Assembly: GCF_030403745.1 (NCBI RefSeq)
Contig: NZ_JAQMWP010000014.1
Span: 236,786-300,785, forward strand
Direction of reading: 5' to 3'
From: Streptomyces sp. S.PB5
GTDB lineage: Bacteria; Actinomycetota; Actinomycetes; Streptomycetales; Streptomycetaceae
Length of the DNA stretch: 64,000 bases
Shown: one piece after another, positions 33,654-43,034 of the stretch
Layout of the letters: every line of letters starts with the position of its first letter
Position numbering within the stretch: position 1 is the stretch's first letter
Position numbers and translations under genes: made by a program
Notes under the pieces: model-generated
The model's input: the letters and a program-made list of their open reading frames with translations, nothing else
Told to the model about the DNA's origin: nothing
The model's database searches: none

Positions 33654-36380
33654 ATGGCGGTTGCGGTCAAGTGGTACGTGCGGTTCGCGGGGGCAGGGCT
33701 GCTGCTTCTGGTGGTGCTTGCCGTCGGGGTCTCGCATGTGGGGTGGTTGCGGGCGGCGGACGGGATGCGCGTGGAACCGACGCGCACGTCCACGTCCAGT
33801 ACGGAGCCGACCGGCACGGACGACGAGGAGGAGCGGGCCCGCGCCGTGACCGAGGCGCGGTACCGGGCCGAGGGGCGCCCGCCGCGTGACGGCAGGACCG
33901 TGCTGCGGGTCGCTCCCGACGGGAACTTCTGGAAGGTCACGGCGGACCATGAGGTGAGTCTGCGCGCCTCGGACTCCATGATCGAGGATCTGCGCACGGG
34001 TACCCAGTCGCTGGAGGACTGGCTTCCCTTCCAGCTGCGCCTCGGCGCGGGGACCAAGGACTGCGAGGGAAGACCCTTCGGCGGGGACCGCGACGCGGGC
34101 CTGCTCGCCCAGCGGTCACCGTCCTCGCGGGCGCAGGCATCCCTCAAGGAGTGGGCCTCCTGGAGGGAGAGCGATTACGCGGTCCAGTGCGTCGACTACT
34201 ACGCCGCGATCACGCTCATCGGCACCGAGGGCCGCTTGGGCGGAGCGGGCATCTACGACACCTGGACCGTCACACTCGACACACCGAAGCGTCCCATCCT
34301 CCGGATCATGGGCGGCACCACGCTGCGCCAGGACGCGCACCATGCCGAACTGCGCGTCCCCGAGGGCGAGCAGAAGGTGACTCTGGTACTCGGGGATCCC
34401 GCCGAGTCGCTGGCCTCTGACACGTCCGTGCAGGCCGATGAACAGAGCGATATCGAACACCTCAGCCGGCTGCTGCAGCGGGAGACTCCGCTGCGCGAGG
34501 CAATGTGGCTCGCCTCGGCCCTGGTGGCGGTGAGCGTCTGCTGGGTGCTGCCCTTCGTCCGGAGGTGGTCGCCGCCCGGGTCCCGGCGGCGCTGGACGAT
34601 CGTGGCGATGACGTCCTGCGCCCTGACCGCGGCGCTGCTGCTGTACGCCCTGGCGGGTTCCGCTGCCGCCGCGCGGTGGCCGACGTGGCTCTATCCGGGG
34701 AGGGGAGCGGCGCTGACCGTGTGGTGGTGGCTGCTGCTTCCCTTCTTGTTGGCCGCCTTCGCGGTGCGGCTGGCCGCGGGACGACCGCCGCGGCTGCGGG
34801 AGTTGTTGCCGATGCTGATCCCCAGCGCCGCGCTGCCGGTGCTCGCCGTCTCCGTCACCGCGGTGGAAGGGACCCGGTGGGCTCTGCTGTCGCTCGGCGC
34901 CGTAGCCCTGGCGACCGTGGGCGTGGTGGTCGTGCTGAAGCGTGGACGGCTCGGGTCGGCGGGGCGGCGCTGGACACCCGTTGCGGCCGGAGCGGCCTGG
35001 CTGACCGTGCTGGGTGTTGGGCCGGGGCTGGGAGTGGTCACCGAGAACAAGGCTCCCGGCTGGGGCGATCTGAACATCCTGGTCCTCTTGGTGCTCGCAT
35101 GGGGCTGGGAAGCTCTCGCCCTGTTCGTCGTGGTCCTCGTAGCCCGCCGGGTCTGGCTGGCGCGCGTGGGATGGTTCCTGCTGGGGGTCTATTTCTTCCG
35201 CCCGGACTTCGACGGTGATGGGCTCCGGCTCTGGGTACAGGGCGATGGCGATACGTGGCTGCTCATCGGGCTCTATCCGACCTTTGTCGCCTCCTTCTAT
35301 CCCGGCGCCATCCTGTACCTGGCCTTCGGCATCACCCTGTGGTGCCTCTGGATGCACGGCAAACGGCACCGAGGCTGGCCGTCACAGGTCCGTACGGTCG
35401 CCGTCGGCCTGGGCATCGCGGGGGCGGCCACCGGGCTCGCCGCATACGGGTTCAGCATGTTCGGCGACTTGGAGGCGCAACGCGGTGGCTACTACGCGGC
35501 GCTCCTGATCGGTGCCGTGGGCTTCGCCTGGCTGCTGCCGCCGTCCGCGGAGACCCGGGCCGTACGACTGCACAGCACAGGTCCGGCCGCGCACAACCGG
35601 CTGATGCACGCCCTGTTGAAGGACCAGGCCCTCGCAGCGGGCCGACGGGAGTTCCTCGCGTCCTCCCGCACCGCCCTCGCGGAGGGAGAGCTGACCGCAC
35701 GCCAGTGGAGCGCCCGCTGGCGGCACCTCGGGGCCCTCGGAGACCGCGGTACGGCACCCCAGCGCTCCGTCGACCTCCGGCTGGCCGCCCTCGGCACTTC
35801 CGGCGGCCGCACCGCGCTGAACAACGGCCTGGCGGCCGCCGTACTGCTCGCCGCCCTGTGCGTGCCTTGGATGCTGTACACGGTGCCAGCCCCGCTCAGT
35901 GCGGAAGAACCGCTCGACGAACAGGTGTGGACACACGCCCTCCGCTGGGCCGTGTTCGGCTTCGTCTACGGCTACGCCTACTCCTGGATCCGCGGCGGCA
36001 GCCCCATCGGCAAGGCGCTGTCCCTGCTCGCCGTGGTCCTGCCCGCGGAACTGGCCCAGCTTCTGTACCGAGGGCTGACACCCGAGGACTTCGCCCTCTC
36101 GCTCCTTCTCACCACGGGCAACTGCCTCGCCGTCTTCCTCGTCCTCGGCCTCTACTGGGAGGCCCGTCTCGTCCGTGTCACCGGACTGCGCTGGGGGCAG
36201 ATCCGCAACTTCCGGTCGCTGTCCGCCGCGGCCGTCCCGGCGACGACGGTTCTGGTGGCGTCGGCCACCGCGCTGGCGACCGCCATGGTGGGGGCGTGGA
36301 TCGCTCCGGAGAACAACCCGACGCCTACGAACCCCGGTGCCGGAGCGTCCGTCAGCGCGGAGCCGTCCCCTGGCCCCTGA
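33654..36380 (+). CDS. Large multi-pass membrane protein of unknown function
   Basis: 908 residues from ATG 33654. A signal anchor (about 8-33) leads to an external domain of about 250 residues with two cysteines (CEGRPFGGD and AVQCVDYYAAI). About twelve or more membrane segments follow from residue 290 to 890, broken by a cytoplasmic stretch near 640-710 (ALLKDQALAAGRREFLASSR). The C terminus is Pro-rich. I recognise no transporter or enzyme motif. It stands alone between the MarR gene and the convergent phosphatase gene (7 bp apart). Confidence 0.8.
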   Translation: MAVAVKWYVRFAGAGLLLLVVLAVGVSHVGWLRAADGMRVEPTRTSTSSTEPTGTDDEEERARAVTEARYRAEGRPPRDGRTVLRVAPDGNFWKVTADHEVSLRASDSMIEDLRTGTQSLEDWLPFQLRLGAGTKDCEGRPFGGDRDAGLLAQRSPSSRAQASLKEWASWRESDYAVQCVDYYAAITLIGTEGRLGGAGIYDTWTVTLDTPKRPILRIMGGTTLRQDAHHAELRVPEGEQKVTLVLGDPAESLASDTSVQADEQSDIEHLSRLLQRETPLREAMWLASALVAVSVCWVLPFVRRWSPPGSRRRWTIVAMTSCALTAALLLYALAGSAAAARWPTWLYPGRGAALTVWWWLLLPFLLAAFAVRLAAGRPPRLRELLPMLIPSAALPVLAVSVTAVEGTRWALLSLGAVALATVGVVVVLKRGRLGSAGRRWTPVAAGAAWLTVLGVGPGLGVVTENKAPGWGDLNILVLLVLAWGWEALALFVVVLVARRVWLARVGWFLLGVYFFRPDFDGDGLRLWVQGDGDTWLLIGLYPTFVASFYPGAILYLAFGITLWCLWMHGKRHRGWPSQVRTVAVGLGIAGAATGLAAYGFSMFGDLEAQRGGYYAALLIGAVGFAWLLPPSAETRAVRLHSTGPAAHNRLMHALLKDQALAAGRREFLASSRTALAEGELTARQWSARWRHLGALGDRGTAPQRSVDLRLAALGTSGGRTALNNGLAAAVLLAALCVPWMLYTVPAPLSAEEPLDEQVWTHALRWAVFGFVYGYAYSWIRGGSPIGKALSLLAVVLPAELAQLLYRGLTPEDFALSLLLTTGNCLAVFLVLGLYWEARLVRVTGLRWGQIRNFRSLSAAAVPATTVLVASATALATAMVGAWIAPENNPTPTNPGAGASVSAEPSPGP

Positions 36381-36387
36381 GGCCGCC

Positions 36388-37176
36388 TCACAGCTCCACG
36401 AACACCACCGACGCATCGTCATGCGTCTTGCTCCGCCCCAGAAACACCCGAGCCTCCGCATCCCCCGCCTCCAGCGCCCGCACCCGCTCCACCAACCCCC
36501 GGGCCCCCTCCTTCCGTACAAAGCGGAAGCAGTCCGCCCAATCCCCCTCCCGGAACTTCTCCACCCACCGTGACGCCCCGTCCGTGAGCGCCACCAACGC
36601 CCGCACCTCCTCGCGGGACACCACCCCCGTCACCGCCCGCCCCGCCACCGACGGATCCGCGGCGGCCGTGAAGAACCCGCCCTCCTTGTTCCGGACCGTC
36701 GCGTCCACGATGGCGTCCGTCGCCAAGGAGGCCCGCGGCAGACGCGACAGCCGGTCGTCGAGCACCGCCGTCACCGCACCGTCGCCCGCCTCCATCAGCA
36801 GCACCGAGTCGGACAGCACCAGGTACTCCACGACCCGCTCCGACCAGCGCGCCACGACCACTGTTGCCTGTGGTGTTCGTGGGTGAGAAAGGTCACAGGC
36901 ATATCCATGCGCATCAGCGGTACGAGCAATGGCGCGGGCGAGAGCCTCCGGCAACGGAACATCAGGGAGGGAAACGGTCAGTTCGGTCAGGGCGCCGCCC
37001 AGGCGGGCCGTGAACCAAGGGACGGAATGCAGACAGCCGGTCGGGCCCGCCGGGGGCGTGACGCCGTCCAGGACCACCAACACCCCGCCCTGTCCTGACG
37101 CCGGGAGGGCGACGCTCGCGAAGTCCTCGTCGGGGCGGGTCCGGTCGCCGGGCTCGGAGATGAGTTCGGTGCGCAT
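36388..37176 (-). CDS. PP2C-like (PPM) protein phosphatase
   Basis: 262 residues from ATG 37176. Metal-site motifs of the PPM fold can be followed: RPDEDFASVAL, VVLDGVTPP (DGxT), LVALTDGASRW and the closing DDASVVFVEL. The sequence is divergent from classical PP2C and lacks a regulatory or membrane domain, so it is probably a soluble serine/threonine phosphatase-like protein. The partner kinase is not in the window. Confidence 0.8.
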   Translation of the reverse strand: MRTELISEPGDRTRPDEDFASVALPASGQGGVLVVLDGVTPPAGPTGCLHSVPWFTARLGGALTELTVSLPDVPLPEALARAIARTADAHGYACDLSHPRTPQATVVVARWSERVVEYLVLSDSVLLMEAGDGAVTAVLDDRLSRLPRASLATDAIVDATVRNKEGGFFTAAADPSVAGRAVTGVVSREEVRALVALTDGASRWVEKFREGDWADCFRFVRKEGARGLVERVRALEAGDAEARVFLGRSKTHDDASVVFVEL

Positions 37177-37543
37177 TCGGCCAGTCTGCACGAGCCCTTC
37201 ACAGGGTTCACGAAAGGCTGGCATCGGTTGCGGAACGGGTGCAGTCGCGCAGGTCAGGCGCCTGGAATGGGATGGAATGGTTCGGTCCGGGAAGATGCGG
37301 TGGCGGATAATGCCATCGGTCGCCGCAGACGTCCAACCGGCAGGCTGCGCAAGGCCCCTGACCGTGCCAAGGGAACTTGCTCGCCAACTCCCCTCCGGGG
37401 TTCACTCCTTCGGGTGGCGGGTCGGGTGATGCGCGCCCGCTGCCCAGCGGCACTGGGAGGGTCGGGAAACGTACCCGGTGTGACTCCAGTTGACGGAGCG
37501 TCACCCGGGCCCATGGGTACACGAGTCAGGATTGCGAGCACCG

Positions 37544-40234
37544 GTGCAGAAGACGCGGCCTCGTCGTACGAGCAAGCAGACGGCCCCCGCCGATCCCACC
37601 ACCCCCGGCGGCCCCGTCGTCGGCCGCGGCCGCCCCACCCACGTACGCAACCGGCTCATCATCGCCGCCGCCGTCGTGGCCGCCGCCATCGCCGGAGCCG
37701 GTGCCCCGGCCCTGCTCACCGCCTCCTCACAGCTCAGCGACTCCCAGGACCTGGTGACCCTCGCCGAGCAGACCCAGGACGCGCTCGCCCTCGCGCACTC
37801 GCTCGCCGACGAGCGGGACGAGGTCACCTCGTACGTCGCCGCCGGGCGCGCCAAGTCCAAGGCGCCCTCCGAGCAGCGCGGCGCCCGCGTCGACCGGCAG
37901 GTCGAGGAGCTGCGCGCCGACACCGACACCCCCGCCGGCCTGCGGACCGACCTCGACGGCATCGCCGCCCTGCGGCGCGCCGCGCTCACCGGCAAGAGCA
38001 GCGCCCTGGAGGTCCACCAGACCTACTCCGCGGCCATCGACGAACTGCACCGCCTCGCCGAACGGCTGGCCGAGCAGATGCCGGCCCGCGCGGGCTCCGG
38101 CGCGTACGCCCTCGCCGAACTGGACTCCGCCGTCCAGCAGTCCGCCGCCGCCCGCGGTCTGCTCCTCGCCGCGCTCAACGTGCCGCGCAGCACGCAGACG
38201 GTCACCGACCCCATCACCGGGCTGACCTCCACCGTCATCACCTCCTCCGAGGCCGACACCAAGCAGCGCGACGCCCTGACCGCCGCTGCCCAGCAGGCCC
38301 GGCTGCGCTCCGACGCCGCCCTCGCCGACTTCCACGACACGGCCCCCGAGTCCGCCAGGAGCAGTTACGACTCCACGGTCACCGGCCCCGAGGTCAACTC
38401 CGCCGAGAAGTACCTGGCCGCGCTCACCGACCAGGCCACGCTCTCCGACGACGAACTCGACACCAGCACCAAGAAGGCCGACGCCGCCCTCTCCGCCCGT
38501 GTCGACCTGATGCGCGGTGTCGAGTCCGCCCTCTACAGCCAGCGCACCAAGGACCTCACCCAGCTCCGCGACGACGACGTCACCGCGCTGGAGCTGCGCG
38601 TCGCGGTCCTCGGCGCCCTGATGCTGCTCGCCGTCGGCATCGCCACCGCCATGGCCCGCACCCTCACCCGCCCCCTCGCCGTCCTGCGCCTCGGCTCCGC
38701 CCGGCTCGCGCAGGCCGAGGACCCGGCCGCCGAAGAGCCCGTCAAGTTCACCGGCCGCAACGACGAGTTCGCCCAGGTCGTCCGCTCCGTCAACGCCCTG
38801 CACGCGCACGCCGTCGCCGTCCACGAGCGGGTCGCCACCCTGGAGGCCGACCGCAAGCACCTGGTCGGCCAGCGCCAGAAGATGGCCGACGCCCGCGAGG
38901 AACTGCGCGCCGAACTCGCCGAGTCCGCCGCCCAGTTGACCCGTCTGCGCGACAGCATCGGCGGCACCTTCGTCAACCTCGCGCTGCGCACCCTCGGCCT
39001 GGTGGAGCGCCAACTCGCCGTCATCGAGGGCCTGGAGGAGCGCGAGCAGGACCCCGACCGCCTCGCGACCCTCTTCAAGCTCGACCACTTCGCCACGGTC
39101 ATGCGCCGCCACAGCGAGAACCTCCTCGTCCTGGCGGGCGCGGAACACGTCCAGCAGCACGCGGGCCCGGTCCCGCTGGTGGACGTCGTACGGGCGGCGG
39201 TCAGCGAGATCGAGCGCTACGAGCGCGTCCGTATCGCCGCCCTGCCCCCGCACGCCCACGTGGCCGGCTTCGCGGCGGACGACCTGAGCCACCTGCTGGC
39301 CGAACTGATGGAGAACGCCACCTCGTTCTCCCCGCCCGACCTGCCCGTCGAGGTCTCCGGCTGGCTCCTGGAGAGCGGCGAGGTCATGCTCTCCGTCCAG
39401 GACGAGGGCATCGGCATGACCGACGAGCGGATGGCCCGCCTCAACACCCGCCTCGCCGAGTTCGACCCCGAGTCCCCCTACGACCAGGAGGGCGAGGAGG
39501 GCCTGGGCCTCGGGCTCTACGTCGTCGCCCGGCTCGCCCACCGTCACGGCGTCCGCGTCCAGCTCCGCGACCAGAAGCAGGGCGGCATCGCGGCGGTGGT
39601 GGTCCTGCCGAAGCCGCTGCTGGCCCCGGCCCCGTCCGCGGCGGTGCCCTCCGCCACCCCGGTCACCGGCACCACCCACACCTTCGCCCTGCCGGGCGCG
39701 GACGCGGAGGTCAACTCCAACGTCCTGCACGGGCGTTCAGACTCCGGCGACGCGCTGGTGGCGCTGGCCGAGAAGGCCGTACGGGAGCGGGAGCCGGCGG
39801 GGGAGGAGACCCTGTCGGAGACGACGATGGAGCTGCTGGCCCCGGTACCGGCGGACGAGCCGGCCACCACGGACGCCCTCGAGGCCGTCACCACCCACGA
39901 ACCCGCAGCCGACGACGACTCCGCCCCACAGGGGCCACCCGTCGACGGCGAAGCCGAGACGGAACACACCCGCGCCCGCGACGAGGACCAGCTGACCGCA
40001 AAGGGCCTCCCCAAGCGCACCCCGAAGATCACGGCACCGGCGGAACCGCCCCGCCAGCGCAGCGCATCCGTCGACGCCGACGCTCTCCGCCGGAGGCTCG
40101 GCGGCTTCCGCCGGGGGGCGGAGGCCGGTTACCGCGACGTAGAAGCAGAGATCGCCGAACAGACGGGTCAGACGAGGACACCCGCACATTCCGAAGAAGC
40201 CACGGGGGGCACTCCCGAGGAGGCAAGCAGTTGA
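37544..40234 (+). CDS. cvnA: Conservon sensor kinase-like protein (CvnA)
   Basis: 896 residues from GTG 37544 (VQKTRPRRTSKQTAP), chosen because that basic opening is common in this family; TTG 37490 is an alternative. A membrane segment (about 37-57) is followed by an external nitrate/nitrite-sensor-type domain (about 65-345), a second membrane segment (about 350-370), HAMP, and an ATPase domain with ELMENATSFSPPD (N-box) and GLGLGLYVVARLA. The canonical H-box is weak. The Pro/Glu-rich C-terminal 200 residues are probably disordered. It is the first gene of the cvnABCD operon. Confidence 0.9.
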   Translation: MQKTRPRRTSKQTAPADPTTPGGPVVGRGRPTHVRNRLIIAAAVVAAAIAGAGAPALLTASSQLSDSQDLVTLAEQTQDALALAHSLADERDEVTSYVAAGRAKSKAPSEQRGARVDRQVEELRADTDTPAGLRTDLDGIAALRRAALTGKSSALEVHQTYSAAIDELHRLAERLAEQMPARAGSGAYALAELDSAVQQSAAARGLLLAALNVPRSTQTVTDPITGLTSTVITSSEADTKQRDALTAAAQQARLRSDAALADFHDTAPESARSSYDSTVTGPEVNSAEKYLAALTDQATLSDDELDTSTKKADAALSARVDLMRGVESALYSQRTKDLTQLRDDDVTALELRVAVLGALMLLAVGIATAMARTLTRPLAVLRLGSARLAQAEDPAAEEPVKFTGRNDEFAQVVRSVNALHAHAVAVHERVATLEADRKHLVGQRQKMADAREELRAELAESAAQLTRLRDSIGGTFVNLALRTLGLVERQLAVIEGLEEREQDPDRLATLFKLDHFATVMRRHSENLLVLAGAEHVQQHAGPVPLVDVVRAAVSEIERYERVRIAALPPHAHVAGFAADDLSHLLAELMENATSFSPPDLPVEVSGWLLESGEVMLSVQDEGIGMTDERMARLNTRLAEFDPESPYDQEGEEGLGLGLYVVARLAHRHGVRVQLRDQKQGGIAAVVVLPKPLLAPAPSAAVPSATPVTGTTHTFALPGADAEVNSNVLHGRSDSGDALVALAEKAVREREPAGEETLSETTMELLAPVPADEPATTDALEAVTTHEPAADDDSAPQGPPVDGEAETEHTRARDEDQLTAKGLPKRTPKITAPAEPPRQRSASVDADALRRRLGGFRRGAEAGYRDVEAEIAEQTGQTRTPAHSEEATGGTPEEASS

Positions 40235-40740
40235 CCGCGCCCAGTACCTTCGGACTGAGCAGTGAAGCCCGCAACCTGCACTGGCTGCTGACGAACCTGG
40301 TCGAGGAGGTGCCGGGCATCCAGTCAGTCGCAGTCGTCTCATCTGACGGCCTGCTGCTGCTCTCCTCCGATCCGGGCCGCAACGAGCAGGCACGGCAGCC
40401 CCGTACGACCGCGACGGGCCCCCGGGGTTCCGCCGCCGACCTCGCCACCATCGTCTCCGGCATCGGCAGCCTCACCATCGGCGCCTCGAAGCTCATGGAC
40501 TTCGGCGGGGTCAAGCACACGATGGTCGCGATGGACGAGGGGAGCCTCTTCGTGATGTCGATCAGCGACGGCTCACTGCTCGGCGTCCACGGCTCCGCGG
40601 ACTGCGACATGAGCGTGGTGGCGTACCACATGGCGCTCTTCGTCGGACGCGCCGGCCATGTCCTGACCCCCGAACTCCGCAGCGAGCTCAGGAAATCACT
40701 GGGGCACGAGACGACCGAGGCCACCGGGAGCCCCCGATGA
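40231..40740 (+). CDS. cvnB: Conservon roadblock/LC7 protein (CvnB)
   Basis: 169 residues from TTG 40231, overlapping the cvnA stop by four bases (TTGA) and preceded by GAGGAGG. The roadblock/LC7 fold spans about 12-130 (LHWLLTNLVEEVPGIQSVAVVSSDGLLL, MDEGSLFVMSISDGSLLGVHGSADCDMSVVAYHMALFV). These proteins act as platforms that regulate the partner small GTPase, by analogy with MglB. Confidence 0.94.
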   Translation: MTAPSTFGLSSEARNLHWLLTNLVEEVPGIQSVAVVSSDGLLLLSSDPGRNEQARQPRTTATGPRGSAADLATIVSGIGSLTIGASKLMDFGGVKHTMVAMDEGSLFVMSISDGSLLGVHGSADCDMSVVAYHMALFVGRAGHVLTPELRSELRKSLGHETTEATGSPR

Positions 40741-41147
40741 CCGAACGGCGTCCCGACCTCCCCGTCCGCGGCGGCGACCGCAAACCCGCCCGCGTCCGCC
40801 CCTACTCGCTCACCGGCGGCCGTACCCGCTTCGGTCACGTCCTCCTCGTGGAGACGTTCGTCGCGGCGCTCGAAGCCCCCGAGGAGCGCAAGGAACTGAC
40901 GAATGGTTCCCTCAACTCGCGGGTCATGCCGGAGATGCGGGCCATCGTCGAACTCTGCCGCCGTATGCGCACGGTGGCCGAGATCGCCGCGCTGCTGAAG
41001 ATGCCGCTCGGCGTGGTCCGGGTGTTGCTCAGCGACCTCGCGGACCAGGGAAAGATCCGTGTGTACGGCACCGGCACCGGTCACGGCACCGGCCGCCCGG
41101 ACCGCGCTCTGCTCGAAAGGGTGCTGAGTGGACTCCGTCGTCTCTGA
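40737..41147 (+). CDS. cvnC: Conservon DUF742 protein (CvnC)
   Basis: 136 residues from ATG 40737, overlapping cvnB by four bases (ATGA). DUF742 covers most of it, with VRPYSLTGGRTR near the N terminus and the winged-helix-like MRTVAEIAALLKMPLGVVRVLLSDLADQGKIRV. Its role in the conservon is not established. The 3' end overlaps cvnD by 20 bases. Confidence 0.94.
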   Translation: MTERRPDLPVRGGDRKPARVRPYSLTGGRTRFGHVLLVETFVAALEAPEERKELTNGSLNSRVMPEMRAIVELCRRMRTVAEIAALLKMPLGVVRVLLSDLADQGKIRVYGTGTGHGTGRPDRALLERVLSGLRRL

Positions 41148-41772
41148 CGCCGCCGCTTCCTACGGCGTCACCCCGCTCCTCGCCGAAGAGGGGCCCGTAC
41201 AGCCCTGGCAGACGGACCGCACCCGGGCGCCGATCGCGACGAAGATAGTCGTGGCCGGCGGCTTCGGCGTCGGCAAGACCACCCTCGTCTCCGCCGTCTC
41301 GGAGATCACGCCCCTGCAGACCGAGGCGCTGATGACCGAGGCGAGCGAGGAGACCGACGACCTCACCGCCACGCCCGGCAAGCTCACCACCACCGTGGCC
41401 ATGGACTTCGGCCGCCTCACGCTCGACGACGACCTCGTCCTCTACCTCTTCGGCACGCCGGGCCAGCAGCGGTTCTGGTTCATGTGGGACGACCTCGTAC
41501 GCGGGGCGATCGGCGCGGTCGTGATGGCGGACACCCGGCGCCTGAAGGACTGCTTCCCTGCGCTCGACTACTTCGAGAGCTGCGGAATGCCGTACGTCGT
41601 CGCCGTCAACCACTTCGACGGCACCGAGCTGTTCGAACCGGAGGACGTACGGGAGGCGTTGACGATCCCCGCGCACATACCTGTAATGATCATGGATGCG
41701 CGGCGGCGGATCTCGGTCATCGAGACCCTCCTGTCCCTCGTCGCCCATGCGCTCGACGAAACACCGGAGTAG
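41128..41772 (+). CDS. cvnD: Conservon small GTPase (CvnD)
   Basis: 214 residues from GTG 41128, overlapping cvnC by 20 bases. GTPase motifs are P-loop GGFGVGKTT, G3 GTPGQQRFWFMWDD (an unusual DxxG variant typical of conservons) and G4 NHFD in place of NKxD. It is thought to associate with the membrane-bound CvnA/B complex and relay signals in a way that resembles eukaryotic GPCR-like switches. A flavoprotein gene follows 14 bp downstream. Confidence 0.95.
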   Translation: MDSVVSDAAASYGVTPLLAEEGPVQPWQTDRTRAPIATKIVVAGGFGVGKTTLVSAVSEITPLQTEALMTEASEETDDLTATPGKLTTTVAMDFGRLTLDDDLVLYLFGTPGQQRFWFMWDDLVRGAIGAVVMADTRRLKDCFPALDYFESCGMPYVVAVNHFDGTELFEPEDVREALTIPAHIPVMIMDARRRISVIETLLSLVAHALDETPE

Positions 41773-41786
41773 GAGTACAGCCCCGT

Positions 41787-43034
41787 ATGCGGAAGATACT
41801 CGTCGTAGGAGCCGGCCAGTCCGGTCTCCAGCTCGCCCTCGGACTCCAGTCGCACGGGTACGAGGTCACGCTGATGTCGAACCGGACCGCGGACGAGATC
41901 CGCTCCGGCCGGGTCATGTCGACGCAGTGCATGTTCCACACCGCACTGCAGCACGAGCGCGATCTCCAGCTGAACTTCTGGGAGTCCCAGGCCCCGAAGA
42001 TCGAAGGACTCGGCGCCTCGGTCGCGGCCCCCGGCTCCTGGGCCGAGGGCCCCGCGGCCCGTGCCATCGACTGGGTGGGCAGGCTCGACGGGTACGCGCA
42101 GTCGGTCGACCAGCGCGTGAAGATGGCCGGCTGGATGGAGACCTTCGCCCAGCGCGGCGGCCAGCTCGTCATCCACGGCGCCGCCGTCTCCGACCTCGAC
42201 TACTTCTCCCGTACGTACGACCTGGTGCTGGTGTCGGCCGGCAAGGGCGAGCTGGTCTCGATGTTCGGCCGGGACGCGTCCCGTTCCCCGTACACCGAGC
42301 CGCAGCGCGCCCTCGCGGTGTCCTACGTCCACGGCCTGGGCCCCCGCCCCGAGCACCCGGACTACGACGCCGTCCGCTGCAACCTGGTCCCCGGCGTCGG
42401 CGAGTTGTTCGTCATGCCGACGCTCACCACCTCCGGCCGCGCCGACATCCTCTTCTGGGAGGGCATACCCGGCGGCCCGCTCGACGTCTTCAACGGTGTC
42501 AAGGACCCGGCCGAACACCTCTCCCTGACCCTGGAACTCATGGAGCGGTACACGCCGTGGGAGTACGCGCGGGCCACGAAGGTCGAACTGACCGACGCGG
42601 GCGGGGTGTTGGCGGGCCGCTACGCCCCCACGGTCCGCAACCCCATCGGCCGTCTCCCCGGCGGCGGCCTGGTCCTCGGCGTCGCCGACGTCGTCGTGGC
42701 CAACGACCCCATCACCGGCCAGGGCTCCAACTCCGCCTCCAAGTGCGCCGCCGCGTACCTCGCGTCGATCCTGGAGCGCGGTGAGAAGGAGTTCGACGAG
42801 GAGTGGATGCAGAGCACGTTCGACCGCTACTGGGACACCGCTCAGCACGTGACCAAGTGGACGAACGCCATGCTCGCCCCACCGCCGGAGCACGTCCTCA
42901 ACCTCATCGGCGCGGCAGGGCAGTTGCAGCCCGCCGCCGACCGCTTCGCCAACGGCTTCGACGACCCGGCCGACTTCGAGAACTTCTTCTACGAGCCCGA
43001 GAAGACGGCCGCCTACCTGGCGTCCCTGTCCTGA
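41787..43034 (+). CDS. Styrene-monooxygenase-like FAD-dependent protein
   Basis: 415 residues from ATG 41787. The Rossmann FAD motif VVGAGQSGLQLALGL opens the protein. NRTADEIRSGRVMSTQCMFHTALQHER and the C-terminal half resemble StyA-type epoxidases (substrate-binding domain about 150-260), and NDPITGQGSNSASKCAAAY is the second FAD-contact motif. These enzymes depend on a separate flavin reductase, which is not encoded nearby. Gene spacing (14 bp) makes it the fifth gene of the conservon operon. Its stop codon is in a 9-bp tandem repeat. Confidence 0.88.
   Translation: MRKILVVGAGQSGLQLALGLQSHGYEVTLMSNRTADEIRSGRVMSTQCMFHTALQHERDLQLNFWESQAPKIEGLGASVAAPGSWAEGPAARAIDWVGRLDGYAQSVDQRVKMAGWMETFAQRGGQLVIHGAAVSDLDYFSRTYDLVLVSAGKGELVSMFGRDASRSPYTEPQRALAVSYVHGLGPRPEHPDYDAVRCNLVPGVGELFVMPTLTTSGRADILFWEGIPGGPLDVFNGVKDPAEHLSLTLELMERYTPWEYARATKVELTDAGGVLAGRYAPTVRNPIGRLPGGGLVLGVADVVVANDPITGQGSNSASKCAAAYLASILERGEKEFDEEWMQSTFDRYWDTAQHVTKWTNAMLAPPPEHVLNLIGAAGQLQPAADRFANGFDDPADFENFFYEPEKTAAYLASLS

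Noticed and set aside
37727..39730. 667-codon open frame opposite cvnA
   Set aside because: Antisense shadow; Gly/Val/Leu-rich without domain features.
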